Source of the DNA: Pseudomonas sp. Leaf48
GTDB lineage: Bacteria; Pseudomonadota; Gammaproteobacteria; Pseudomonadales; Pseudomonadaceae
Assembly (NCBI RefSeq): GCF_001421885.1
Contig: NZ_LMLH01000009.1
Coordinates: forward strand, 7,918-71,917
Reading direction: 5' to 3'
Length of the DNA stretch: 64,000 nucleotides
The notes beneath the pieces are model-generated. The model saw only the letters and a program-made list of their open reading frames with translations, made no database searches and had not been told where the DNA came from. Both the position numbers and the translations under genes were made by a program. Shown piece by piece: positions 51,285 to 61,027 of the stretch (positions are counted from its first letter, which is position 1; every line of letters begins with the position of its first letter).

Positions 51285-52052
51285 TCAGCCGAAGCGATAG
51301 ATGTCCATGCCCAGTGCACCCATGGTGAACCCCTGATGGGCAATGTTGAACGGTCCTCCCGCGGCACGGGCAAAATACAGCGGCAACAAGTGCTCGTCGC
51401 TGGGATGGTTGCGCACGGCATTCGGCGCTTGTTGGCGATAGTCGTGCAGCGCGGCTTCGTCATTTGCGGCGAGTTTGTCGATCATCCATTCGCGAAATGC
51501 CAGGGCCCAGGGCTCAACGCTCTCGGGGCCGGCATGCCAGTCCAGTTCCCGCAGGTTGTGTGTGATGCTGCCGGAGCCGATCAGCAGCACGCCATGCTCG
51601 CGCAGGCTGGCCAGGGCTTGGCCAACGCGGGTTTGCAGGGCCGGGCCGCCACGGGTGGGCAAGGACACTTGCACGATCGGGATGTCCGCCTGAGGATACA
51701 TCAACGATAAGGGCACCCAGACCCCATGATCGAAGGGGCGCCCGGGGTCAATCCGGGCGGGTAGGTTGCTCGCCTTCAACAGCTCGACAACTTCTGCGGC
51801 CAGCTGAGGATTGCCAGGCGCCGGGTATTGCACTTCGAACAGGGCTTTGGGAAAACCGCCGAAATCATGCCAGGTGTCAGGCTGCGGATTGCCGCTGACC
51901 AGCAATTCGTTGCTTTCCCAGTGCGCAGAAACAATCACGATGGCTTTTGGCTTCGGCATTTGCGCTGCCAGACGCGCGAGAGCTGGCCCACTGGCACCAG
52001 GTTCCAGGGCCAGCATCGGGGAGCCATGGGATATATACAGGCTGGGGAACAT
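51285..52052 (-). CDS. class III extradiol ring-cleavage dioxygenase (LigB/YgiD family)
   Basis: This 255-residue enzyme has the YgiD/DODA pattern: metal ligands in YISHGSP (His), SAHWESNE (His), RPFDHGVWVPLSLMYP (His) and the IGSGSITHNLRELDW block. YgiD-type enzymes cleave DOPA at the 4,5 position; the natural substrate in Pseudomonas is unknown. The start at 52052 follows a GAGCTC-type weak ribosome site. It is divergent from tpm. Confidence 0.86.
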   Translation of the reverse strand: MFPSLYISHGSPMLALEPGASGPALARLAAQMPKPKAIVIVSAHWESNELLVSGNPQPDTWHDFGGFPKALFEVQYPAPGNPQLAAEVVELLKASNLPARIDPGRPFDHGVWVPLSLMYPQADIPIVQVSLPTRGGPALQTRVGQALASLREHGVLLIGSGSITHNLRELDWHAGPESVEPWALAFREWMIDKLAANDEAALHDYRQQAPNAVRNHPSDEHLLPLYFARAAGGPFNIAHQGFTMGALGMDIYRFG

Positions 52053-52155
52053 GAATGAGCTCCTGAGGGTTAAGATGTCACCATCTTCAGTCAGATCATT
52101 GATCTAAATCTAATATAAGTTTTAGGGTGTTTTGATCGAATATTCGGGGTTATTT

Positions 52156-52812
52156 ATGCAGCCGGAGTTTTGGCACAAGAAGTGGGCGTCGAATCAGATC
52201 GGCTTTCACCTGCCGCAGGTCAACCCTCATCTGAAGCGGTTCTGGCCAGCGCTAAACCTTGAAGAAGGTGCCCGGGTGTTAGTACCGCTATGTGGTAAAA
52301 GCCTGGATTTGCTATGGCTCGCTCACCAAGGTCATGAGGTCTTGGGCGTCGAACTGTCGGAAAAGGCCGTCGAGGAGTTTTTCAGCGAGCATGGCTTTGA
52401 TCCGGCCGTCAGCGAACAGGGGCCGTTCAAGGTTTATCGGGCAGGTTCGATTGAGCTGTGGTGCGGCGATTTCTTCGAGCTGACGGCCGGTGACGTTGCC
52501 GATTGCTCCGCGCTTTATGATCGCGCGGCGTTGATCGCGCTGCCGGCGCCAATGCGAGAGCGCTATGCCGCCCATTTGAAGCGGATACTGCCCAATGAGT
52601 CCCATGGCCTGGTGATCACCCTGGACTATGACCAGGCGCAAATGCCCGGGCCGCCATTTGCTGTACTCGATGATGAGGTGCAGCGGTTGCTCGGGGACTC
52701 ATGGGCGCTGAAGATCCTGGAAGATCAGGATGTGTTGAGCGAAAGCGGGAAGTTTCTGGAGGCGGGTGTCACGCGGCTGGAGGAGCGGGTGTATCGGGTT
52801 TCCAGTCAATAA
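52156..52812 (+). CDS. tpm: thiopurine S-methyltransferase
   Basis: This 218-residue SAM-dependent methyltransferase of the TPMT family methylates thiopurines; in Pseudomonas it also methylates selenium and tellurium compounds, giving resistance to tellurite. The N-terminal [24 protein letters not shown] is the family signature, and the SAM-binding part is [32 protein letters not shown] 52156 gives this standard start; an ATT/ATG-type start 24 bases earlier is less likely. Confidence 0.94.
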   Translation: MQPEFWHKKWASNQIGFHLPQVNPHLKRFWPALNLEEGARVLVPLCGKSLDLLWLAHQGHEVLGVELSEKAVEEFFSEHGFDPAVSEQGPFKVYRAGSIELWCGDFFELTAGDVADCSALYDRAALIALPAPMRERYAAHLKRILPNESHGLVITLDYDQAQMPGPPFAVLDDEVQRLLGDSWALKILEDQDVLSESGKFLEAGVTRLEERVYRVSSQ

Positions 52813-52831
52813 TTTGTTTTGCCCGTGCCGT

Positions 52832-52925
52832 CCTCTTCGCGGGCAAGCCCACTGCAACAGGGGCGGGCGCCGCAGATCTTGTGGACGGCTCGGAACCTGT
52901 GGGAGCGGGCTTGCCCGCGAAGAGG
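52832..52925. repeat. REP doublet (GCCCGCGAAGAGG variant)
   Basis: CCTCTTCGCGGGCAAGCCCAC and, inverted, GTGGGAGCGGGCTTGCCCGCGAAGAGG flank about 45 bases. Between the convergent tpm and htpX genes. Confidence 0.85.
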
Positions 52926-52956
52926 CCCGGAAAAACACTGAAGCTTCCAGGCAGAC

Positions 52957-52987
52957 AAAAAAAGGCCCGCATCACTGCGGGCCTTTT
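52957..52987 (-). terminator. intrinsic terminator of htpX
   Basis: On the minus strand AAAGGCCCGC-AGTGAT-GCGGGCCTTT is followed by TTTTGTC. It lies 20 bp beyond the htpX stop. Confidence 0.9.
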
Positions 52988-53006
52988 CATTTGCACTACG
53001 AATCAC

Positions 53007-53897
53007 TTAGCCCCGACGACGAGCCAGTGCGTCGATACGCTCTTCCAGCGGCGGGTGGCTCATGAACATGCGGGCGAACCCTTGTTTGATACCACCGTTG
53101 ATGCCGAAGGCATTCAGGGTGTCCGGCATGTGCACCGGCAGACCTTGTTCTGCCCGCAAGCGTTGCAGCGCGCCAATCATCGCGGCGGTGCCGGCCAGGT
53201 TTGCACCCGCTTCGTCGGCACGGAATTCACGCTTGCGCGAGAACCACATGACAATGGCGCTGGCCAGAATGCCCAGGACCAGTTCGGCGAAGATGGTCGC
53301 CACGTAGTAGGCGATACCCTGGCCTTCTTCGTTCTTGAAGATCACCTTGTCGACAAAGTTACCGATGATCCGCGCGAAGAACATCACGAAGGTGTTCACC
53401 ACGCCCTGGATCAGTGCCAGGGTGACCATGTCGCCATTGGCTACGTGGCCGATTTCGTGGGCCAGCACCGCCTTCACTTCATCTGGCGAGAACCGTTCGA
53501 GCAAACCCTGGCTCACGGCAACCAGTGCATCGTTCTTGTTCCAGCCGGTGGCAAAGGCGTTCGCCTCGTAGGCCGGGAAGATCCCGACTTCCGGCATCTT
53601 GATCCCGGCTTCGCGGGACAGCTGCTCGACGGTTTGCAGCAGCCATTGTTCGTGACGCGTGCGCGGCTGAGTGATGATCTGGGTGCTGGTGCTCATTTTC
53701 GCCATCCACTTGGAGATGAACAGCGAGAACAGGGAACCGGCAAAACCAAAGACCGCACAGAAAATCAGCAGCTGATTGAGGTTGAGATCAACCCCATTGG
53801 CCGCCATGAACCCGTTGAAGCCGAAAAGGCTCAGGGTGATGCTGGCAATCAGCACGACCGCCAGGTTAGTGGCCAAAAACAGCAGGATGCGCATCAT
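53007..53897 (-). CDS. htpX: membrane zinc metalloprotease HtpX
   Basis: This 296-residue M48 protease degrades misfolded inner-membrane proteins. Two N-terminal helices (about 4-24 and 42-62) precede the active site His147-Glu148-xx-His151 ([14 protein letters not shown]). Two further helices (about 160-180, 195-215) follow, then the third zinc ligand Glu in REFRADEAG. The C-terminus [12 protein letters not shown] is typical. The start follows AGGAG by 12 bases, so the first ATG is used. A clear sigma70 promoter lies upstream. Confidence 0.96.
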   Translation of the reverse strand: MMRILLFLATNLAVVLIASITLSLFGFNGFMAANGVDLNLNQLLIFCAVFGFAGSLFSLFISKWMAKMSTSTQIITQPRTRHEQWLLQTVEQLSREAGIKMPEVGIFPAYEANAFATGWNKNDALVAVSQGLLERFSPDEVKAVLAHEIGHVANGDMVTLALIQGVVNTFVMFFARIIGNFVDKVIFKNEEGQGIAYYVATIFAELVLGILASAIVMWFSRKREFRADEAGANLAGTAAMIGALQRLRAEQGLPVHMPDTLNAFGINGGIKQGFARMFMSHPPLEERIDALARRRG

Positions 53898-53942
53898 GGT
53901 TGTAGAAATCTCCTTTTGCTAAAGATGTAGCGTACTGCGGGG

Positions 53943-53971
53943 TATATAAGGTGATGCACCGGGGTATTCAA
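53943..53971 (-). promoter_or_regulatory. sigma70-type promoter of htpX
   Basis: On the minus strand TTGAAT (53971-53966) and TATATA (53948-53943) are separated by exactly 17 bases, 45-75 bp upstream of the htpX start. No good sigma32 consensus was recognised beside it. Confidence 0.6.
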
Positions 53972-54169
53972 CCGGGTGACTATTTCAAACTGTGTCCTAC
54001 AGCAACAGTCTAGCTGTTTGAAGGACATTTCCGACGTCGAAGCAGCAGGCGTTTGTAAACCGGTTCACGTCACAGGCCCCGCCGTTGTTGGGCCCGGCGG
54101 GAGAGTGCAGCCCCGTCGAGGATAGCGGCGGCGTTAACGTCCAGGGCGTGAAGATATGTTGCTGAATCA

Positions 54170-54205
54170 ATCACCGTGCGAGTTGCGCGAGCATCGCACG
54201 GTGAT
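54170..54205. repeat. perfect 12-bp inverted repeat after the aminotransferase gene
   Basis: ATCACCGTGCGA (54170-54181) and TCGCACGGTGAT (54194-54205) are exact inverses with a 12-base loop, six bases beyond the stop of the minus-strand gene. No T tract follows, so it is not a classical terminator. It may stabilise the 3' end. Confidence 0.6.
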
Positions 54206-54211
54206 AGTAGC

Positions 54212-55423
54212 TTACTGGCGGTAGGACTTGAGGAAGGTGCCGATACGTCCGATGGCCATGTCCAGGTCGTCGACACGGGGCAGGGTCACGACGCGGAAGT
54301 GGTCGGGCCAGGGCCAGTTGAACGCGGTTCCCTGAACCACCAGCAGCTTTTCGGACAGCAGCAGGTCCAGGACGAACTTTTCGTCGTTGTGGATCGGGCA
54401 CACCTTGGGGTCGATCCGCGGGAAGGCATAGAGTGCTCCCATCGGCTTGACGCAGCTCACGCCGGGAATGTCGTTGAGCAACTCCCAGGTGCGGTTGCGT
54501 TGCTCCAGCAAGCGGCCTGGAGGCAGTACCAGGTCGTTGATGCTCTGGTAGCCACCCAGGGCGGTCTGGATCGCATGCTGGCTCGGCACGTTGGCGCACA
54601 GGCGCATGTTGGCCAGCATGTCGATGCCTTCGATGTAACTCTGGGCGTGGTGTTTAGGACCGGAGATGGCGATCCACCCGGAACGGAAACCCGCCACGCG
54701 ATAAGACTTGGACAGACCATTGAACGTCAGGCACAGCAGGTCCGGTGCCAGGGACGCGGTGCAGATGTGCACGGCATCGTCATACAGGATCTTGTCGTAG
54801 ATTTCGTCGGAGAACACCACCAGATTGTGCTGGCGGGCCAGTTCCAGCATGCCTAGCAGGACTTCTCTCGAGTACACCGCACCGGTCGGGTTGTTCGGGT
54901 TGATGATGACCAGAGCCTTGGTGTTCGGGGTGATCTTGGCCTTGATGTCGGCCAGGTCCGGCCACCAGTTGGCTTGTTCGTCGCACAGGTAATGCACCGG
55001 GTTGCCGCCCGACAGGCTCACCGCAGCGGTCCACAGCGGGTAGTCAGGAGCCGGCACAAGCACTTCGTCGCCGTTATTGAGCAGGGCCTGCATCGACATC
55101 ACGATCAGTTCGGAAACGCCGTTGCCCAGGTAGATGTCTTCGATACCGACACCTTCCACCTGTTTTTGCTGGTAGTACTGCATCACCGCCTTGCGCGCAC
55201 TGAACAGGCCCTTGGAGTCGCTATAGCCCTGTGCGGTCGGCAGGTTGCGGATCACATCCTGGAGGATTTCGTCCGGCGCTTCGAAACCAAAAGGCGCCGG
55301 GTTGCCGATATTCAGCTTGAGGATGCGATGGCCTTCCTCTTCCAGGCGTTTGGCGTGCTTGAGCACCGGGCCGCGAATGTCGTAGCAGACGTTGGCGAGC
55401 TTGTTCGATTTGCTGACCTGCAT
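54212..55423 (-). CDS. alaA: PLP-dependent aminotransferase, AlaA-like
   Basis: This 403-residue fold type I aminotransferase closely follows E. coli AlaA, the glutamate-pyruvate transaminase making alanine. It has the N-terminal [17 protein letters not shown] block, [11 protein letters not shown], the substrate/PLP segments [12 protein letters not shown] and [13 protein letters not shown], and the PLP-binding Lys in [17 protein letters not shown]. The C-terminal Arg in [16 protein letters not shown] binds the substrate carboxylate. It is monocistronic and divergent from msrB. Confidence 0.9.
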   Translation of the reverse strand: MQVSKSNKLANVCYDIRGPVLKHAKRLEEEGHRILKLNIGNPAPFGFEAPDEILQDVIRNLPTAQGYSDSKGLFSARKAVMQYYQQKQVEGVGIEDIYLGNGVSELIVMSMQALLNNGDEVLVPAPDYPLWTAAVSLSGGNPVHYLCDEQANWWPDLADIKAKITPNTKALVIINPNNPTGAVYSREVLLGMLELARQHNLVVFSDEIYDKILYDDAVHICTASLAPDLLCLTFNGLSKSYRVAGFRSGWIAISGPKHHAQSYIEGIDMLANMRLCANVPSQHAIQTALGGYQSINDLVLPPGRLLEQRNRTWELLNDIPGVSCVKPMGALYAFPRIDPKVCPIHNDEKFVLDLLLSEKLLVVQGTAFNWPWPDHFRVVTLPRVDDLDMAIGRIGTFLKSYRQ

Positions 55424-55647
55424 GGCGATGTGTTCCCGAAAGTGAACGATCCAGGCGGTGTATAAACTACCGTACTGGGAATTCTGCGTTCTTGCTCAAA
55501 CCTGGCGCTTGGGCCGCTCGCCCCAAAATCCGTTTGAGTGCGTGTAACGCTGCTGCCAGACTGGCGTCAAATGAGGCGCAATCATACGTGCCGCCCGATC
55601 AGTGGAAAAGATACAGATCGGGCTTTTTCAGCCGCCGAGGTGTGATG

Positions 55648-56043
55648 ATGGAAAAGTTGCAAAAAACCCTGGAAGAATGGAAGGCGATGCTCGACCCGGA
55701 GCAGTACAACGTGTGCCGCCTCAAAGGCACCGAGCGACCGTTCTCCGGCAAATACAACGCCACGAAAATTGATGGCGTCTACCACTGCATTTGCTGCAAT
55801 GAAGCGCTGTTCGACTCCAGCACCAAGTTCGATTCCGGCTGCGGCTGGCCGAGCTTCTACGCACCGATCGCCGACAGTGCCATGGTCGAGATCCGTGATG
55901 TCAGCCACGGCATGATCCGTACCGAAGTGGTCTGCGCCAAATGCGATGCGCACCTTGGGCATGTGTTTCCCGATGGTCCGCCGCCGACCGGCCTGCGCTA
56001 CTGCATTAACTCGGTGTGCCTGGATCTCGTCCCCCGCAACTGA
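55648..56043 (+). CDS. msrB: peptide methionine (R)-S-oxide reductase MsrB
   Basis: This 131-residue repair enzyme reduces methionine-R-sulfoxide in proteins. The zinc site is formed by two CxxC pairs (CICC at 47-50, CAKC at 96-99), and the catalytic Cys119 lies in [13 protein letters not shown]. The [11 protein letters not shown] block is conserved. Two adjacent ATGs exist; the second (55648) has better distance to GAGG and gives [11 protein letters not shown]. gpx and an ospR-like regulator follow after a REP. Confidence 0.95.
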   Translation: MEKLQKTLEEWKAMLDPEQYNVCRLKGTERPFSGKYNATKIDGVYHCICCNEALFDSSTKFDSGCGWPSFYAPIADSAMVEIRDVSHGMIRTEVVCAKCDAHLGHVFPDGPPPTGLRYCINSVCLDLVPRN

Positions 56044-56055
56044 TCCCGGGTTGTC

Positions 56056-56140
56056 CGTAAGAGCCGGCTTGCCGGCGATAGCGTCGGCAATTGCGATGCA
56101 AGGTTCAAGGGCCTGATCGCTGGCAAGCCAGCTCCTGCGG
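56056..56140. repeat. REP-like doublet (GAGCCGGCTTGCCGGCGA type)
   Basis: GAGCCGGCTTGCCGGCGATAG and, inverted, GATCGCTGGCAAGCCAGCTC frame the element. This is a third REP class in the window, lying between two genes of the same direction. Confidence 0.8.
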
Positions 56141-56244
56141 TTCGGAATTTATGTCGGAAGAGAGAGCGGGGTGATCAATTCAATTGCACGCAATTCAATT
56201 GCTCGCTATTTTGTCATTCCTGTCTTCCATTCGGAACCTGCGCC

Positions 56245-56730
56245 ATGAGCGACAATCTGCTGAGCATCCCTTGCACCACCATCAAGGGTGAACAAAAGAC
56301 CCTGGCGGATTTCGCCGGTAAAGCCGTGTTGGTGGTCAATACCGCCAGCAAGTGCGGTTTCACCCCGCAGTACAAGGGCCTCGAAGAGCTGTGGCAGACC
56401 TACAAGGATCAAGGTCTGGTGGTTCTCGGTTTTCCCTGCAATCAGTTCGGCAAACAGGAGCCAGGTAACGAAGGGGCGATTTCCGAATTTTGCGAGTTGA
56501 ACTACGGGGTCAGTTTCCCGCTGTTCAAAAAGATCGAAGTCAATGGCACCGGCGCTCACCCGCTGTTCGTGCAATTGAAGAAACGCGCACCGGGTCTGTT
56601 GGGCTCCCAGGGCATCAAATGGAATTTCACCAAGTTTCTGATCGGCAAGGACGGCCAGTTGGTCAAGCGCTTCGCCCCGGCCACCAAGCCGCAGGACCTG
56701 AGCCGCGAGATCGAAGCCCTGCTCAAATGA
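56245..56730 (+). CDS. glutathione peroxidase (BtuE-like)
   Basis: This 161-residue thioredoxin-fold peroxidase has catalytic Cys37 in [18 protein letters not shown]. The second family block [13 protein letters not shown] contributes the Gln, and [12 protein letters not shown] the Trp-Asn. A Cys at 74 (FPCNQF) and one in EFCELNYG (about 91) could act as resolving Cys, so electrons may come from thioredoxin rather than glutathione. The stop overlaps the start of the MarR-type regulator gene (ATGA), as expected for P. aeruginosa gpx-ospR. Confidence 0.93.
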   Translation: MSDNLLSIPCTTIKGEQKTLADFAGKAVLVVNTASKCGFTPQYKGLEELWQTYKDQGLVVLGFPCNQFGKQEPGNEGAISEFCELNYGVSFPLFKKIEVNGTGAHPLFVQLKKRAPGLLGSQGIKWNFTKFLIGKDGQLVKRFAPATKPQDLSREIEALLK

Positions 56731-57188
56731 ACAGTTTGTCCATCGACTCCCTGAGCCTGGACAGCCAGCTCTGCTTCAAGCTGTACGCCGCTTCCCGGGC
56801 GGTCATCCGTGCCTACAAGCCGATGCTCGATCAGTTGGGCCTGACCTACCCGCAATACCTGGCGATGCTGGTGTTGTGGGAATGGCAGGAGAACGCCCCG
56901 CAGCAGCCGACCGTCAAGGCGCTGGGCGAGCGCCTGGCGCTGGACTCTGGCACGCTGACGCCGTTGCTCAAGCGCCTGGAGCTGCTGCACCTGGTGCAAC
57001 GTCAGCGCTCGGCACGGGATGAGCGTGAAGTGCATCTGAGTCTGTCGCCTGCCGGCCGGGGCCTGCGCGATCAGGTTGGGCCCCTCAAGGCGCGGTTGTT
57101 ATGCGATAGCGGGGTTGATCTTGATCGACTCAATGACTTGCGCGACGGGCTTGATCACCTGCTGGGTCAGATCAAGGCACTGACTTAG
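56727..57188 (+). CDS. ospR: MarR-type oxidative stress regulator, OspR-like
   Basis: This 153-residue paralogue of OhrR shares the helix [26 protein letters not shown] and the wing [13 protein letters not shown]. The sensing Cys is at residue 16 ([15 protein letters not shown]). In P. aeruginosa, OspR lies next to a glutathione peroxidase gene and represses it until oxidised; the same coupling (4-bp overlap) is seen here. The 3' end overlaps the convergent sagS-like gene by 17 bp. The symbol rests on family and context. Confidence 0.85.
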   Translation: MNSLSIDSLSLDSQLCFKLYAASRAVIRAYKPMLDQLGLTYPQYLAMLVLWEWQENAPQQPTVKALGERLALDSGTLTPLLKRLELLHLVQRQRSARDEREVHLSLSPAGRGLRDQVGPLKARLLCDSGVDLDRLNDLRDGLDHLLGQIKALT

Positions 57189-59493
57189 CGGGAATCCACA
57201 AATCGAGGAGGGCGGCCAGTTCTTCGCGCCTGAAGGGTTTGGCCAGGTAGTCACTCATGCCCGCCGCACGACAGCGTTCACGCTCTTCGGACATGGCGTT
57301 GGCCGTCAGGGCGACAATGGGCAGCTGTGGCCAGCGTCCGCTGTGGCGAATTTGCCGACTGGCCTCGTAGCCATCCATGACCGGCATGTTGCAGTCCATC
57401 AGCACCAGATCGAAGTCCCTGAGTTCAAGTTGATCCAGTGCCTCGGCACCGTGGGCGGCAGTGACCACCTCGCAGCCGAGTTTGCCGAGCATACCCTTGG
57501 CCACCAGCTGGTTGACCGGATTGTCCTCTACAAGTAGCACGCGTCCACGGGGTTGCGAGTTCAGCGTGTCGAGGCGGGCATCGTTGAGTGTCTCGGTCTG
57601 CGGTTGCAAGAGGCGTCGCAAGGCCTGGTACAGCGCGTTGCGCGCCAGAGGCCGTGCCTGCTGCTGCAAGGGCGCCAGAGCGCTGACTTCTTCGATGGGC
57701 ATGAAATTGCCGTAGGCGGTCACCAGCAGAATCGGTGCGGTAACGGTGGGGCGCAGACTGAACAGGCATTCGGGGCAGTCGGTGATCAGTACATCGAGTT
57801 CTACGCCCAGTAGCGGGTCATCAATGGATCGGCGTTGATAGTCGAGTCCCCAGCCAGGCAGCAGGCTGCTCAGCAGTTCACCCAATCCACTGCTGGCGTC
57901 GGTGATTGCGATGACCTTGCCCTGCAGCAGGGGGGCAGGTATTACGCGGGTATGGGCGGGTAACGGCAGCTCGGCGCAGAACTGGCTGCCAAAACCCGAC
58001 TCGGAACTGATCGTCAGGCGCCCTTGCATGGCTTCGCAGAGGTTGTAGGTCAGGGCCAGGCCCAGCCCGGTGCCGCCGAACTGCCGGGTAATGCCGGCGC
58101 CGGCCTGGGTGAAGGGCTGGAGTATCTTGACCTGGGCGTCCTGGGGAATTCCGATACCCGTGTCGCAGACTTCGATTCTGACGCCATTTGCAGCGTTTGA
58201 AAGGCGCACATCGACGCGACCGAAGCGGGTGAACTTCAGGGCATTGGATAACAGGTTGCTGACAATTTGCCGAACCCGGGTCGGATCGCCCAGTACCAGT
58301 GCCGGGAAGCGCGGATCGATCAGGCAGGTCAGCTCGACGCTTGGCGCGGCGTTTTGCGAAAGCAGGTTGGCGGTGTCTTCGACCAATGCGCCGAGGTCGA
58401 AGGGGATGTGTTCGAGTTCGAGCTGGCCGGCATCGAATTTCGACAAGTCGAGAATATCGTTGAGCAACTCCACCAGAACTTTGCCCGAGTCATGGGCGAT
58501 GGATAGCTGCTGTTGCTGCTCGGGGTTCAGCGGGCCGTCGAGCGATAGCGCGATCATTCCCAGCAAACCGTTGAGAGGAGTGCGGATTTCGTGGCTCATG
58601 TTAGCCACGAATACCGAGCGCGCTTCGGCCATGTCGAGGGCTGTACGGCGGGCGACTTCCAGTTCCTGGTTGGACAGGCTGAGCCGTGCGTTGATGGCCT
58701 TGAGTTCGGCAGTGCGGGCCGAGACGATGTTTTCCAGTTGTCCGAGGTACTCGGTCAGGCGGTTTTCGGCGCTGCGCCGCTGCTGGATTTCGGTGGCGAT
58801 ATTGGCGAATTGCTGGTTGGCGACCTTGACCAGCACGCCGATTTCGTCATTGGCGTGCCCCGCGGGGCACTCCAGGGATGTCGGTTGCGTACTGCGCGGG
58901 TCGCGACCGCTCAGCTCGTGGATGATGCGTACCAGAGGCTTGGTCAACATGACATAAAACAACGCCAGCAGGATGCCCGACAGCAGCAGGCTGCGGGCGA
59001 AACCATTGAGCAGGGTGACTTCGGCCCGGCGCAGAAAGCGGTTGCCGAAGGAGAAGGTGTCCACATCCAGCTGCAGCGTTCCGAGGGCTTCGCTGTTCAT
59101 GTGATCCAGATAGAGACGGTCTTCGAACTGTCTATGGGCGCCGAACAGGAAGTCGCTGAGCACTCGATAACCGCTTTGCATGCCTTGTCGTTTGACGTTC
59201 GCCAGCACGATACCGTTGTTGTCGGTCAGTTTTGCACCAATGATCGCCGGCGAGCGCAACAGCCCTTGGGTCAACTCCCTGGCGAGCTCGGCGTCGATGT
59301 TGTAGGCGATGCGTGAGGCCGGGTTGTGGCTGATTTCCAGCAAAGACAGGATTTCCCGGTTGATGGAGGCGTCTTCACTGGCATAATCGATGCCTATTTG
59401 CAGCACGCTGAGCAGCGTGCCGAGAATGAAACCAACCAGCACGGTAAGCCGGGCCTGCTTGTATGACAGCCGGTTGGTGAACTTGATATCCAT
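57172..59493 (-). CDS. sagS: hybrid sensor histidine kinase, SagS-like
   Basis: This 773-residue orphan hybrid sensor has transmembrane helices at about 15-37 and 165-185 flanking a periplasmic sensor, a HAMP-like linker, a coiled coil, HisKA with phospho-acceptor His in FVANMSHEIRTPLNG, HATPase blocks (DTGIGIP, GTGLGLALTYNLCE) and a C-terminal receiver with Asp in DLVLMDCNMPVMDG. There is no Hpt domain of its own. The architecture and the ospR-gpx-msrB neighbours match P. aeruginosa SagS, which governs the switch to biofilm and antibiotic tolerance through HptB and BfiSR. ATG 59493 is chosen over a GTG 15 bases upstream. Confidence 0.85.
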   Translation of the reverse strand: MDIKFTNRLSYKQARLTVLVGFILGTLLSVLQIGIDYASEDASINREILSLLEISHNPASRIAYNIDAELARELTQGLLRSPAIIGAKLTDNNGIVLANVKRQGMQSGYRVLSDFLFGAHRQFEDRLYLDHMNSEALGTLQLDVDTFSFGNRFLRRAEVTLLNGFARSLLLSGILLALFYVMLTKPLVRIIHELSGRDPRSTQPTSLECPAGHANDEIGVLVKVANQQFANIATEIQQRRSAENRLTEYLGQLENIVSARTAELKAINARLSLSNQELEVARRTALDMAEARSVFVANMSHEIRTPLNGLLGMIALSLDGPLNPEQQQQLSIAHDSGKVLVELLNDILDLSKFDAGQLELEHIPFDLGALVEDTANLLSQNAAPSVELTCLIDPRFPALVLGDPTRVRQIVSNLLSNALKFTRFGRVDVRLSNAANGVRIEVCDTGIGIPQDAQVKILQPFTQAGAGITRQFGGTGLGLALTYNLCEAMQGRLTISSESGFGSQFCAELPLPAHTRVIPAPLLQGKVIAITDASSGLGELLSSLLPGWGLDYQRRSIDDPLLGVELDVLITDCPECLFSLRPTVTAPILLVTAYGNFMPIEEVSALAPLQQQARPLARNALYQALRRLLQPQTETLNDARLDTLNSQPRGRVLLVEDNPVNQLVAKGMLGKLGCEVVTAAHGAEALDQLELRDFDLVLMDCNMPVMDGYEASRQIRHSGRWPQLPIVALTANAMSEERERCRAAGMSDYLAKPFRREELAALLDLWIPAKSVP

Positions 59494-59657
59494 GGGGGGT
59501 TGAACCACTTCCGTTTTCTTCGCTGCTCAAGCATAGCCGATCATGCAGGGCGACCGAAGTTCTCGAGAGCCTTGTTCAATCAGGTAAGCCGGTCACCGGA
59601 CGCTGTGCTTCGTCGCTGCATCGCCATCATTACTGTCAACGTGTCCGAGGAGAAGTC

Positions 59658-60548
59658 GTGGATTCCCGATTGAATGCTTTTCTTGAGCGCGCCGATGCCG
59701 TACTGGCCCGAATCGAGCCGTTGCTGCCCGCGCCTCGCCCCGCTATCGACTGGACGCATTGCCTGGCCGCGCGCTGGCAGCGCGAGACACGCAGCGGCTT
59801 TCTGCTGCCGCTGCAGGTCAGCCTCGACATGCGCCTGAGCGACCTGATTGGCGTCGATCGTCAGGTGGAGCAACTGGGGCGTAATACCCAACAGTTCCTC
59901 GATGGCATGCCGGCCAACCATGCACTGCTCTGGGGTTCACGCGGCACCGGCAAATCTTCGCTGATTCGCGCCTTGCTCGCTGAACACGCCCAGGCCGGTC
60001 TGCGCCTGATCGAAATTGAACGCGATCACTTGGCGGACCTGCCACGAATCGTTGAGCAGATCGGCAAATTGCCCCAGCGTTTTGTGCTGTTCTGCGACGA
60101 CCTGTCGTTCGAATCGGGCGAGGGTGATTATCGAGTGCTCAAAAGCGTGCTCGACGGCTCGCTGGAGCAGGCGCCGGACAATGTTTTGCTGTACGCCACC
60201 TCCAACCGTCGGCACCTGGTGCCGGAAAAGGAAAGCGATAACGAAAACTGGAAGCGTGTTGATGGCGAACTGCATCCCAGCGAGGCGGTGGAAGACAAGA
60301 TCGCCCTGTCGGATCGTTTCGGCCTGTGGTTGTCGTTTTATCCCTTCACCCAGGAACACTTCCTCAATGTGGTCGAGCACTGGGTCGGTCAGTTGGCCAG
60401 CAAGGCCGGCCTGCCGTGGCAACGCACCGAAGAGCTGGACGTTCTGGCGGTGCGTTGGGCCACTGGGCGGGGCAATCGCAACGGGCGCTGCGCCTATCAA
60501 TTTGCCCGTTACTGGGTCGGGCTCAAACTGTTGGAGCACAAGGCATGA
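59658..60548 (+). CDS. DUF815 family ATP-binding protein
   Basis: This 296-residue AAA-like ATPase has Walker A LLWGSRGTGKSSLIRALLAE (about 91-110) and Walker B FVLFCDDLSFE, then LLYATSNRRHLVPE (sensor 1 Asn) and DRFGLWLSFYPF. This is the DUF815 pattern, function unknown. The GTG start at 59658 follows GAGGAGAAGTC and gives DSRLNAFLERAD. The stop overlaps the start of the fRMsr gene by 4 bp (ATGA), so the two are coupled. Confidence 0.85.
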   Translation: MDSRLNAFLERADAVLARIEPLLPAPRPAIDWTHCLAARWQRETRSGFLLPLQVSLDMRLSDLIGVDRQVEQLGRNTQQFLDGMPANHALLWGSRGTGKSSLIRALLAEHAQAGLRLIEIERDHLADLPRIVEQIGKLPQRFVLFCDDLSFESGEGDYRVLKSVLDGSLEQAPDNVLLYATSNRRHLVPEKESDNENWKRVDGELHPSEAVEDKIALSDRFGLWLSFYPFTQEHFLNVVEHWVGQLASKAGLPWQRTEELDVLAVRWATGRGNRNGRCAYQFARYWVGLKLLEHKA

Positions 60549-61027
60549 TCGATTTACAAAAGAGCGGCCAGGGCCTCGAAGGCTACGGCATGCTGCACGC
60601 ACAGCTTGAATCCTTGTTGGCGGACGAGCGTGATTTCATCGCCAACGCCGCGCAGTTCTCGGCGTTCCTGTTCAACCAGCTTGACGACCTGAACTGGGCC
60701 GGTTTTTACCTCAATCGCAACGAAGAGCTGGTGCTAGGCCCGTTCCAGGGGCAGATCGCCTGCGTGCGCATTCCGTTCGGTCGCGGGGTATGCGGGACGG
60801 CAGCAGCCACCTTGCAGACCCAACGGGTCGAGGATGTGCACGCGTTTCCCGGTCACATCGCCTGTGACAGCGCGTCGAACAGTGAGTTGGTCGTGCCGCT
60901 GGTCAAGGACGGCCGACTGATCGGTGTGCTTGACCTCGATAGTCCGAAACTGGCGCGCTTCACCGCCCAAGACCAGGCCGGTATCGAGCAGCTTGCGGCG
61001 ATTTTCCTGCGTCTGAGCGACTGCTGA
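60545..61027 (+). CDS. msrC: free methionine-R-sulfoxide reductase (GAF domain)
   Basis: This 160-residue single GAF-domain enzyme reduces free methionine-R-sulfoxide with thioredoxin. The three active-site Cys are at 73, 83 and 107 (IACVRIPFGRGVCGTAA and HIACDSASNSE), with the same spacing (10 and 24) as Cys84, Cys94 and Cys118 of the E. coli enzyme. WAGFYL and LDSPKLARF are also family blocks. It is coupled to the upstream ATPase gene and converges on the HD-GYP gene with abutting ends. Confidence 0.92.
   Translation: MIDLQKSGQGLEGYGMLHAQLESLLADERDFIANAAQFSAFLFNQLDDLNWAGFYLNRNEELVLGPFQGQIACVRIPFGRGVCGTAAATLQTQRVEDVHAFPGHIACDSASNSELVVPLVKDGRLIGVLDLDSPKLARFTAQDQAGIEQLAAIFLRLSDC

Larger units (their letters stand above)
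53898..54211. other. 314-bp gap between htpX and the aminotransferase gene
   Basis: It carries the htpX promoter, a GGCCCCGCCGTTGTTGGGCCCGGCGGG-type GC hairpin near 54075-54102, and a perfect 12-bp inverted repeat at 54170-54205 next to the aminotransferase stop. No gene is seen. Confidence 0.55.

Noticed and set aside
52701..53930. 409-codon plus-strand frame over htpX
   Set aside because: Antisense to a well-supported HtpX and crosses a REP and a terminator.
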